Below are positions 35,346-47,500 of a stretch of 64,000 nucleotides of DNA, piece after piece (within the stretch, counting starts at the first letter, position 1; each line of letters opens with the position of its first letter). The position numbers and the translations under genes are program-made. The stretch lies in assembly GCA_935421135.1 (NCBI GenBank), contig OW285197.1:6170850-6234849 (forward strand). The letters run 5' to 3'. This DNA is from Bugulina stolonifera (taxonomy: Eukaryota; Bryozoa; Gymnolaemata; Cheilostomatida; Bugulidae). The notes beneath the pieces are model-generated. The model did no database searches. It was not told the origin of the DNA and saw nothing but the letters and a program-made list of their open reading frames with translations.

Positions 35346-36384
35346 AATGGCAAAAAGACTCTATTTAAATACAATCAAGCAAGGGCAAACAATTACTAAG
35401 AATATATGTGGGAAAACCCAAGTTGCAATACAAGTGTAAATCCAAAGCCTGATTGCTAGTATATAAAAGACACGCAGTATATATTGCAGTATAATAATAA
35501 TAGATACACCCATGAGTATGAATGCAAAACAAGGTGAGACGCCATGCATGAATGAATAGTGTCAGTGTTTATGTATAATGAGAATAGAGTTAGTATCCAG
35601 GCAGGCTGTTTCACCACAATATTTCATCTCTGCTGGTGGCATGCAGCGCAGAATACAGGGTGAGGTATAGAGTTGTCTTCCTACTATAGGGTAACTTAGA
35701 ATTTCTCAGGCACACCTGTTCTGTCATTTGGCCAACTTGGCTAGATTTCAACATTTTTAGTTATGTATGTGGTGGTATTAAGCAACTCCTCAGCAACTCA
35801 CCAGACTTTAGATTTTTCAAATTGCTCAATTAGAAGCGAAATTATTCAACATTGAATGTAGAAGGGTCGGCGCTGGTCTCTGGGTGCCTAAGCTCAGAAA
35901 AATCGCCGAGAAGTTCAACAATGTAAAATTTTATCTTGAGTATTTGTTTATCTACCTAGCAACGTATAGCTAAAATGACATAAGAGCAATAAAAATCGGC
36001 ACACAGCACAATTCTGATATGCTGAATTCAGCTATGAAAGCTACAATGTCCTATCACCAAATCTTAAGGTCAAAAGGTCATGGTGAAGGTGAAAGGCTAT
36101 TGAATAGAAGAGAATGAGGCTATGCAAAGTAGGTCATGTGACTTCCATAGCAACCAATGACTTGCTATTTTGATCAGGCAAAAACCAATCAAAGGCAAAC
36201 AGATACATGAAAACTGATTGGACCATTGGAAAGAGCACACCTGAATTGCCCTATGGAGATGGAAATCAGATTATGGACATGTGACAACCTCGTGGCTATT
36301 ATGCTCCTTTTAGCTCCTATATTGTATAATGAGCTGAACAGCCAAGTAGGCTAAAATGACAGAACAGGTCACATATGGAGATAT
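35346..36384. other. Intergenic between LTR fragments
   Basis: I see no gag or pol remnant and no other gene. Confidence 0.5.
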
Positions 36385-36815
36385 TGTAATGGTCACGCAT
36401 AACTCTGATCTAGCCTCCCGACTACATGACACTAACTATATACACCTACCTTGCATTACACTTGCTTGTACCAACTGTCTATATACATTTGTAGTAGAAT
36501 GTTACAACATATGTACCTCTTATATGCATTACTGAGCAATTATGTCCTTTTTCTACCCATGTAAAGAGGCCCTACCTCTCAGAAATACCTGATATTGACT
36601 TTGCATATGATCTAGATGACTTTAAGCATCTTTTGGCAAACCCGGCCTATTTTGGATCGGCCATGGGACTTGCGGCCGCCGTATTGTAGTTGCACAATTT
36701 CCGGACGACCCTACGTCATCTATTTACGACACTACGTCGGCCCTTTTACCGGAACTTCCTCCGGAAGTTCTTATACTACATAAAGCACATTGTTTTTATG
36801 TTTGTTGACACAATG
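36385..36815 (+). mobile_element. Truncated LTR (U3 part), same family as 46970
   Basis: Begins TGTAATGGTCACG and aligns with the U3 of the solo LTR through ACCCATGTAAAGAGGCCC, CTATTTTGGATCGGCCAT and TTCCGGACGACC to TTATACTACATAAAG. The U5 half is missing. Confidence 0.65.
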
Positions 36816-37869
36816 TAAATTAGCTAAAATCAAGCGAGGATAATTTCACATAATATACATGCTCTGCAATGGATTACTATCCTACCCGTTCCTCAATGCT
36901 TATAGTAACACCTACACAATCATGTTAGTTCACTTCATGCAATATACTCTATTTTAGAATGTTTCACATGCAAAAAGAAGTAGATCTACAAGACAATTAT
37001 TTTATTTTAATATCTCTTCATAGTATCAGTTGAAGTAAACATTCATGCATATTTAACAATATTATGCAATAATTTAAGTGGAAGATGAAATAATTATTCC
37101 ATTAACAGCAGGCAAACTTCCTAGCATTGTTTTTGGTCTTTGACCCCTTGTTTCGTCATACGATATGATGCAAAAAACCGAAAGCGGTCCAGGCCCGTTC
37201 AGACACGGTTAACTATGTGGGGGAAATTTTGCAAAAGATTCAGATCCTATTTACATAATCTTAAGCTTGTTAATTTGAAGTTTCCAGATCACAATGTAAA
37301 GTTTAATTAGGATTATTAATAGGTGGTAATAGGACATACAATGTATTGTATTAAAAAAATAACTTTTCATCAATGACAATAAAAAGTGTTGTGAATACAA
37401 CATAATGTTGCTGTTAGACATCCCTGTATTTCCATGTTACCCGTAATCGCTGCACTCCACAGGTTCAATATCCTCTATATCTGGTTCTTTCATGATAAAA
37501 TGTGTCCTAGGACATTCAGTTAATGATGTCCTCAAACCTGCTTTCACACACCACTTGTGAAACCAACAGCTGATGTCAATTTCAGAAGTTAAACAGGTTG
37601 TAAGTGGAGTTGTGTTGACTTCTTTGCAAAAAACATAGTCATTTTGTAGCCTAAGAGCTTCTCTGTACCATGAGAAATGGCATTTGTGGCTCAGTTGTCA
37701 TAAAAGCCCATAGAAATGCCAATTAGCATAAACGCACGAAATTAGCTCGTGGCCATTACATTGTAACATATATATGAATCAGCTTGAAGTAATGTGGGCG
37801 TGGCCTGTTTGTTTAGAACTATGCAGGTGTCTTATATGGCCTATATGAATGCGGAACTCTCTCTCAATA
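36816..37869. other. Intergenic, no gene seen
   Basis: AT-rich sequence without supported features. Confidence 0.5.
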
Positions 37870-39060
37870 GATCTACAGTAAACCTGTTGTTTGCTTTGCA
37901 ATTGAATTAATTGATAAATGTAAGATAATATTATTCTTTGTGGTTTATGATGGAATGTTCAGTGAAATTTTACATATATGTAATACAAACGCCTATGTCA
38001 TCTTATCCATTACACAGGCAGCTCAATTATTTGAGTATTGTCTTTACAATCAAGCTTCTCTATAAATACAGTGCAACTGCCAGTATTGTAATTTTACAAG
38101 AGAAGTGTAAATGTGTTTGATTTAAACCCTCCAGTTGCATTTGTCTTAGAGATACAAAGTTATAGATATTATCCTGAACTAAATTTTAGTTGCCTATCTA
38201 ATGTTACAGCTTTCATTGCTGTATGCTAATCAGAGTAGCACTAGGATACATGTACATGAATAATATTGAGCTAACAGAAACATGCATAATTCGACTAGAA
38301 GACGTATTTAATCAAATTATTTAACACACCATACTCTAGAACTCTGCAAACAAGAAGAATATACATACATGATGCAGCTATTAAATATTGTTCACTGACA
38401 AAAAACTTGCATGAAAGAGAGTTACCTCCCCTTATAATTCTGTGGTGCGAAAGCATTTTCTTACAGTGAGAAAGTTTCCCCATGTCACAGATTGCTTCTA
38501 ATTAACTTTTACAAGTGACTGGATGCTGATTTTTATGTTGAAGAAGTTATGAGGCTAATTTCTGTATATATGCAATGCAGCCTATTTTATTTCATTTGTT
38601 GTACATTTCTTACTATACAGGCAGAGTTGTGTTCTCCCACAAGACACAACTGTTTGCCTTATTTCATATAGAAAATTATCTTCTATAAACCAGAGATGCC
38701 TCATTCGATTAAAGATTCTCACTGTGTTAATCTCCTTTTGTTCCATCCACACAAATACTTCCATTGAGTTGTAGAACTCAGTCTATTGGTGGTGTAGGTC
38801 CACGTATTTATTTATGAGTAGTAATTAGTGGTGTAGCTATCGCCTGTCTCCTGATGAAAATTTTGAGAGGGAACAACTTCGCAGATTTTTTGTCACTTTT
38901 TCCTTATCTACACAGAGCACTGTGTTAATTTCCTTTTGTCATATCCACACAATAATTCTTCCATTGAGTTGTAGAACTCAGCCTATTGATTAATTGCCAA
39001 CATCAGTAGTAGGTGTAGAACGAAGTGCAATTGTATAATGCATCACTTCAAATAACCATC
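37870..39060 (+). repeat. Interspersed duplication, copy 2 (partner 23930-24905)
   Basis: Same order of blocks as 23930-24905. An internal segment near 38795-38980 repeats the motif CTTCCATTGAGTTGTAGAAC (38758 and 38957), pointing to a local duplication or insertion. Confidence 0.75.
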
Positions 39061-39919
39061 TACATGTACATGCATAGACAATCCTAACAATACTAACAAT
39101 GCCTGGACTTATTATTCATGGAAATTCTCCAAATTCAATATAGCTGACATTCACAAGCTTGTGATTCATTTCAAAGATTGATACACTGATAACTTCCTCT
39201 TTGTGGGGACAAGTTTACTTCACCATTGAGCAATATTATTTGGATCTAGTGACATACTGATAATGCTTAAACAATTGACATAAATATATTGATACTCCTG
39301 ATGTTGTGTCTCCAATAATGTCAACTCATGCTTTTGTGAACATGGACACAACTGCTAATACTACCGAGAACACAAGGTGGTGCACTGCAATGTTGGAAAA
39401 ATAGTTCCTAAAACCAATCATGCAAGACAAAATGAGTACTTGTGTTTTATATAACTAGTATTACATCATGCTGACACGCTTAACATGCTGATATCACGTT
39501 GAGAGAGAGTCAGTCAGCTATCAGAAGTAGTCTAGACCCAATGACTGGGTATGCTGGCGATGAATTTCCTTCAGCAATCACTAACTCATGGAAAGTAAAT
39601 AAAGTTTTGAGCTCTGGCCACAACCAACAAAAACCTCTGTAGGTAGAGTGTAACTAAATTAATAAAGCTAATACTTGCTGTAGGAATAGTATGATTTCAT
39701 GTTTCAAAATTTGCAGCATTTTGATTGGTTAACAAGCAATGTTAGCTTACTCCATCTGATTACACTGGACACTTTGTGTACATTATGCAAGCAATTATTG
39801 TATTATCCTGACAAATAAGTGACTCATCTAAATTGGGAACCTTCTGGTTTCTTCTACAATACATAACATGTATAATTATGTAGATGATTAAATAAACTCT
39901 AATTTTCCCTCTTCTTCTA
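39061..39919. other. Intergenic, no gene seen
   Basis: No supported feature in this stretch. Confidence 0.5.
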
Positions 39920-40745
39920 TTACAAGCACTTTGTGCTTGGTCTGCTAAGCAAGTCTCACTGCAAAATTGCTCACTCATGAAATGATGGCGTGTGTTCACC
40001 ACGTACTGTGGGCAGTACTGTGGTCACGTACTGTGTTCATGTACTGTGTTCATGTACTGTGTTCATGTACTGTGTTCATGTACTGTGTTCATGTACTGTG
40101 TTCATGTACTGTGTTCATGTACTGTGTTCATGTACTGTGTTCACGTACTGTGTACACGTACTGTGTTCACGTACTGTGTTCACGTACTGTGTTCACGCAC
40201 TGTGGTCATGTACTGTGTCCATGTACTGTGGTCATGCATTTGTATGAACTCTGTTGGTGCAGACATGTTACAATGACTCCATGATGAGTTGTGTTTCCTT
40301 GCATTAGGGAGACAACTGCAAGTACATAGCCCGAGTTTCAACACCTATCAAGTGGGTGGGGTGGGTAACCACCCTGTCCTTGGTCGGGATTTTGGTCCTA
40401 GGACTATGGATCCATCTAGGCAGCGATGGCGAGGGACCCAGTCTCAAGGTCCTAGCACCAACCGGAGCCCGATTCTCACTGGTAGCATTGCAATGTATAT
40501 GATTCACGGGTCCAGAAAAATAATCAATCCCGGCGAGTTTCAACACCCATCCGGTGAGTGGGGGGTCCAAGGGCCTAAAGCTAGAGACCCGCGCCGGCAG
40601 CGATGTTGGAGGACCCGGTCTCAAGGTCCTAGCACTGGCAGCATTGCAACATACATAAATTGTCCTGATTTTCGACCTCGAATTAGATTGGAGGACGACA
40701 GACCGCAGACTACAGACCGTAGACCGTTTCATCTTTTGTTAAATA
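39920..40745 (+). repeat. Interspersed repeat, copy 2, with internal expansions
   Basis: Matches 1350-1790. It differs by a 13-bp minisatellite at 40015-40235 and by an internal duplication: the AAGGTCCTAGCAC...GCATTGCAA block occurs twice (about 40456-40495 and 40622-40650). Confidence 0.65.
40015..40235 (+). repeat. 13-bp minisatellite
   Basis: About 17 units of CTGTGTTCATGTA, with C/T variants (CACGTA for CATGTA) grouped at the ends. Because 13 is not a multiple of three, all frames read through it; the frames of 85-105 codons here are artefacts. Confidence 0.92.
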
Positions 40746-40811
40746 TGATTTATTGAAAGATTCATGTTTATTATTCACAAAGTATTAAGCATACTGAAGT
40801 CTTAGCACTAT

Positions 40812-40841
40812 CTAACCTGAAGCACTGCTTTGACTGCGCGT
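40812..40841 (-). CDS. Possible alternative last exon of the SLC5-type gene
   Basis: If the GTAAGT donor at 41665 is used, the frame is left at phase 0. It can then join a 10-codon exon after TATATGCAG at 40842, ending TRSQSSASG and TAG. A poly(A) signal (AATAAA on the minus strand near 40768-40773) follows about 40 bases later. The acceptor's pyrimidine tract is weak, so this is a suggestion only. Confidence 0.3.
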   Translation of the reverse strand, partial: TRSQSSASG

Positions 40842-41521
40842 CTGCATATACATGTAGATTTGACCAACCATACTAAGTCTCTCACCAGAATAAACCAAAC
40901 TGTGTGTGTCATAGGCGTAAACATTGTTGATTGAGATACAATAACCAGGCAATAAGCAATATGGGATAAAATGCATCATTATAATTGTATCTACATGTAC
41001 ATACACATCTGTGTACTAGACACTAGGTTTGACAACTGACCAAAAGTTTACATGTAGCCTATGTACATGTAGCTGGTTTTGGTAGTTGAATGTTCAATCA
41101 CATAGACGTCGAAACATACTTCTCGTTGTCAGTATATCCTTTGTTTACCATGGCGATGGAATCCTTAAAAAGAAATATACACAAAATTTGTTTCTCTTTC
41201 TGATCACATAGTAATTTCAATAAGGATAGTTATTTCTCCACTAAAGCTCATGGTAGATCGTGCAATTGCAGACCAGATTATATATACAATGTATTTACAT
41301 GTACATGCCATAGAACTAGTAGCTTCATGACTTCAATCTAGAGAAATAGTTAAAGTCAACTTTCCAACCGCTTTTTACTTCGTCTAAGGACATTAGTTTG
41401 TGCACTCAGCACATTTGCAGATTGGCAGGCATGCAGTCAAACCCATTGGGTGCCTACCAAACTGAGAGATGATTCATAAACTACTTCCACACTATTTTCC
41501 TTGCTCCACTCAGAAAAATGT

Positions 41522-44500
41522 TCATAATATATGATTTAGATATAATTTTTCACTAACCAAGCATGAGGAAAATATTTTGGAGCTGCTGCTGCAGTACAGT
41601 TGAGTGAATTTAGCCTTTGAACTAACTTGTTTTGTCAATGGAATATGTGGGGGCGTGTTACTTACATTCTCTTCCTCCTCCAACTCCTTTACCTCACTAT
41701 CACTATTAGGTTCATCCTCAAAGTCTATCATATTTTTCCATGACTTGGGTAGACAATGGCTGTTTAGCATTACCGGAGATATCAACTTCTTTGGAATAAG
41801 TTTGTCATCATCTCTAGCTTTAGTAAACAAAAAGTACTATTACCAGCAAGTCCAATTTAGGAAGCTGTCTGCTTTTGGTATCAGGGGGAATTTAGCATTA
41901 CTAGACATATGAGGTTAATAGCCTATTATGATGATATGAAATAATGAAATTTGAAGGAAGTGCTTACAAGTAAGTCATCAAAGATACGCCATAGTGCTGG
42001 TCTTCATAATAAATTGTTTATTACTTGTTTATCACTTTGTGGACGCTATTCACAGGTAAGACATCACTGATGCGAAAAGTATGGGCTTTGATTAATCAAA
42101 ATGCATATATCTGATTGGGCTATATTGGTGACACCATTTTCTTGATTGTTTTTGATTAAATTGATAGACAAGCCTTCTGTATATGTCATCATAAACAGGT
42201 TAAACTAGTCATGAAGCTGACACAGCAATCTGTTTGTGGCCTGAAATGTAATTTAGGTTAGATATCTTTCATAACTCATATCTAGCCTTGCATTGCCGAA
42301 ATCTGAGCATTCTGTAATTTTTAATAGTTTGCAGCATCACAATTAAAATATTTTGTTCAGTTCTTCAAGGCTCGGTACATGCAAATAATAGACTTAAGTC
42401 TTGTAGTTATAGCGAGTAAATACTACTAACCTAGTATCACACTGAGAATCAATGACACGATGAGTGTAACAGTGGCAGATCCAACCCCTACCCAAACATA
42501 TGATATGTCATACATAACTGATACCCCTGACCTAAAACATACATGGAACATTATATATTTTGTACACCATGCGAACCAATCCTGTGCGATAAAGAATGTT
42601 TTACAGTTTGTTTTAAAAGTAGCTTAGTAAATAATATTTTGCCAGAAATTATTCAGTAAAAGAGAATTTGCGATGGGAAAGCTTCTCAGAATTATAGTTG
42701 TAGTAACGTCATACAAAGCTTGCTGAAAGTAGTCAACAAAACAGGTACGGGTACTCATTGCCTAGCGCATTACATTTTAAAAGATTATTATATAATTCAA
42801 AAACTTATTGTCTACTTTTTGAGACTTTGTCTACTTTTACTGCTTGATAAATTATACATGTAGTTACACAATATTTGCAGGATGGAATCTGAACTAATAG
42901 ACATCAACTGACACTACAGATTGAGCGACCAATTAGATCATGTATTGTGACGAACTCATAATACTGCATGTACCTGTAGTGCGACTGAGGATTCCATGTG
43001 CTGGGGTCATAGACAGGTAGGGAGACATTAGCTAGTTCACTGAAGTCTGTCATGTTACAACCAGCTGTTGTTACAGGATATTCATAGATGTATGGCTTGT
43101 TGATTAACCCTCCGAATCCAGTCCATGTACCATAAGCTAAAACACAACGTGTTTACAGAAACATTGTCTAAACTCTCATAACTGGCACCATTGCAATTAG
43201 CGACAGCACAGTCAAAATTCAAGGGGCCATTTTCTTACAGTATGAAATAAATTGCCTGCATATACAATGTAGATCTAACCCACATTTGCTTTCACTTTAT
43301 CAGCATACAAAACAGACAATACAAAACAGACAATACAAAACAGACAATAAAACAACTTAATACAGAGAGAATATAACTCTAAAAAATTGTATCAACGTGA
43401 CATTGACTGATGAGATAACTCTAAATATTTGCAGCCTTTGTCAAAAAAAATAACTTCTGTTTGCTAAAACCGCTTTAGAAACTGCTGCCTGCATTCATGA
43501 TATTCAAAGATACTACTAATATGACTCACTATATAATATGGTGAGTAACGGTTTAAGTATCAAAGAGTGGAAAGCATTTCTTTTTATGAAATCCGTTTAA
43601 TATGAGTACGAATAAAAGTACATTTTAGCAATTTTTTTAATTTTTATTTTGCCTTCCAACTCTGTTGATTGCACAAGATCAGCATCACTTCCCAATTATA
43701 ATTAAGGGCGCTTGTGTGGGAACGTTGCAATAGATAATATTTTGCTATTACTACATGTAGGTATGCTATAATACAATGTTTGGTACACAAACCAAGGCCA
43801 AAAATGGAACCAATTGTAGCTGCTTTCTCCTTTACTATTGGAATATACGCTCCCATCAAGAACACAGTAAACAGCGGGCCACCAAAAGAACCTGCAAAAG
43901 TGAAGCCCATCTACAAGAAATAATAAATTATTCAAATACATGGAAAATAATTTATGTGGTCAAATAGTATACAATCATTTTATTGTAGATTGGCTATGTA
44001 AGATGCAATCTACAATTTGAGAATTGCTTGCACAGTCCAATTGTTTGTGACAATCATGTTATTAAAATGCGCATTAACTTTGTTTTAATACAATATTTTT
44101 TATATAATTGTGGCACAAGAGTAATTATCATTGTTTGTATAACAATGGCTACTTGTAATTCAATGTTGAGCTAGTAAAATCCATGACTGCATTATTCAAG
44201 TCTCATTTTACTTTGCTACAAGTCATGTAGATGAGTTACAGAAACATTATTACCGGATATTTCTGAGTTGACTGACAATAATTCTGAAATTTTATTGTAA
44301 ATAGGCATACAGAACTGTTTACCTTGTTATATTATGTTGCAATATAAAGAATGATACACTTACTGAGAGAACACCACTCCCAAAGCTCTTGGCAAACAAC
44401 ACCAACACGGTGGAAAGGCCGCCTATTATCAGAGCAGATATCTTTGTGATTATCGTGGCATGTCTGTCAGGAAGATCTGGCTTCAATACTAGAACCACAT

Positions 44501-47500
44501 CTTGGAGGAATATTCCAGACAAGGCACTCATGGTTGAACTTATAGTGCTGCATGTAGAAAGAGATGACAATATTTTACATAATAGTCGATACAATTGTAG
44601 CGCTATGTTATTAATTTAGAAGTTTTATTAATATGAATTAAACGGCATTGTGTGTCTATTTAATACACGATGGGCATTTTCGGAAACTGTACTGGTTCAT
44701 ATGAGACTGGTTTTAATATCCGAACACAGTTGAAGCATTCAAGCGTGACTAATGCTTGATCTGAAGGGTACTAGCCTTGTTTACAATAAACATTATTACC
44801 ATGCACGCCTAACCTATGTATCTTATAGCTAGCGTTATGTTATTGAATAAAATAAATTGTTATTGCTGCAGGTTGCTATTTATAAAGCTTGCACGTGCCA
44901 AATCAAATTTGCTTGTGACAACACCCAATGACTTACCTGAGAGAGCCACTGAATAAGGAAGAAAGTATGAATCCAGGGACACCAGGTATATGTCCTAGAA
45001 GTTTCATCACATAGAGTGGATAGAGCTAAGAATATATTATTCAGTATTATTATTCACCTAACGAGAATGCATGTAACATTAGTCTATTATCTCTAATATC
45101 TTGATTAAACTGTATAAAACAACTTTCTTCGAAAAATTATAATATTTTTTAGTTTCTTTTCTAGCATTATAAAATGTGCATGCTATGTGTAAACTTTGGT
45201 CTAGTCCTAAGAACAAAGCATAACAAAGGTACTTTTGCTAATCAATGGTTAGTCACATAATCGGGAAAAGATCAAAATGTATTGTAGACTCTTTCGGAGC
45301 AACAAGCTCATGAAAATCTTGTGGAGTTAATGCCAAAAAAGTCATATAATATGGTCAACAAGCATACAAATAACTCATGGAATATTTGTGATATTGTGAT
45401 ATCATACTCTCACCTGATCCTTGCTATCGATGTCACCGGCAACCAGCGGATCGCATTTGCTATCGGCAGCAAATATTAACAGCCCCAGTAGTCCACATAC
45501 TACACCAAACAGTACTGACCCTAGTCCTGCGATTCCATAAGCTCTGTGATGTAGAAAAATACTTATAACTTCAGCGACCTGCAGCTGTTGTGCCGGAGGT
45601 GAGTGTGATATACATGCACAAGATATGGGTGTCCTATTATCTTAAATAAACTTGATATACATTTTTCCAGAATACACGTAGACATTAATTTCTATTATAA
45701 ACACAATGAAAAGGGTTTTTAAAAATGTGACTTTTTAGAAGAACATGTTTATGAATAAAAGAATATTCTCCACAGTTTCTGGATAAAGAACTGTTGGGAC
45801 CTGGTTATGTTACACTCACAGAACCATGTCTTTACCAGTCCGGAGTGTCATAGCTCTCTGCACAGAGATTTGAGTCAGACCGTAGGCTGAGATTTGTGGA
45901 AGTAGCCCATTACCTAGTGCAACTCCCCATATTGTGTGCCTCATTCTTGGATCAAAGTCTAGAAACTTTGATGGTCTAAAATCGTAAGAAAATTTCAACG
46001 CTGCACATCCTGTGGGTAAATATTATTCTCAGTTGGGAATAGAATACTATGAATTATAAATGGTAGCTAAACTATTATTTAATAGTAAGAAGCACCTCAA
46101 TAGCTTGTATTTCTGCCCAATACTACACCACATACACAGATTACTTGAGTTGTACAATGGCTACAAAACGCTGGTACCTACAGCTTTTTTATATTTATTT
46201 CGACAGACCGATATATAATGAGGTCACTACATGTAGTTGAAGCTGGTACAGAAATTTAATTTATGACTAATCTAGTTTTTTACCAATGAAATCTATTTTC
46301 GGTTCCATTTTAGTAATGTTATATTTTCAGGTTGAATTAAAGTATAAACTCAGTTTTGATTATCAATGATGCAAACTGTAACTTTTACATCATCATGCAT
46401 TTCGGCAGATCTGCGCTTAAAAGCTATATAGACATACTACTGTGGTACCACCACAATCATGTACAATCAGGGTTATAACACAATTATTAGTTTCATTACT
46501 TAGTACATGAGACCCTGGTAAAGCAAGGTTTGCACATCAGCATACTTTCTATGCCAAGTCGAATAAAAAGAACTCACTCAAGCATGTCCAATCTACCACT
46601 CAGCTTGTTCACCTCCCAGACATGCTGGAACCCTCCAATATTAACCATACCATAGATGAGAACAAACAAAATTCCTGACACCATTATTACCAGCTGCAGG
46701 GTGTCTGTCCAGAGAACAGCCTTCAAACCTCCCTGTAATAATAATTTGTATGAAAGTTTAAAACCCCTATATTTACATACATTAATATACATGTACAATG
46801 TAGTTAAATACATGTATATTTTCACAATTATAGAATGATATGCCAACCTGCCAGTTATAGTGCGATTATTCTTCTTGCACGCAAAGGTCTGATGACTAGT
46901 AAATAATAGAGAAAACCTGCAGTTAATTACTTGTACCTAGCAATTTTACATTTGTAATAATAGTTATACTGTGATGGTACAGGACATTTGTATATGACCC
47001 CAACTCCCGGACGAAGCTCCATCGCACCCTAAGTGCCTAGTAGTTGTTACAGCGCTACTCATCTGACACTAACATTCTCATAATTAGTGTTCGTATACTT
47101 ACCTTCAACTACATTGCATGTTCAAACCAATTAATTACCGTCTATATACATGTCTTCATGTGTTTATACTAATTTCTTATTCATGTATTTTACTATATGT
47201 TATTGTACATAGTTACGTGAATGTTACTAAGTCTTTTTAATGCCTTTTATACCCATGTACAGAGGCCCGACCTCTCAGAATCCATTGATATTCATTTTGT
47301 ACATGAATTGGACCATTTTGAGCAACTTTTGTAGAACCCGACCTATTTTGGGTCGGCCGTCGGGCTTCTGGCGGCCATCTTGTTGCGCAACTTCCGGACG
47401 ACCACACGTCGTCTTTTCCCGACGTCACGTCGGCCGGAAGTCCTTATACTATATAAAGGGCATGGTTTTACTGTTCATTGTCTCAGTCTTCACTTGGCTT

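Noticed and set aside
39967..40284. Cys/Val/His-rich ORFs of 85-105 codons
   Set aside because: Three frames of the same 13-bp minisatellite; no start or domain evidence.
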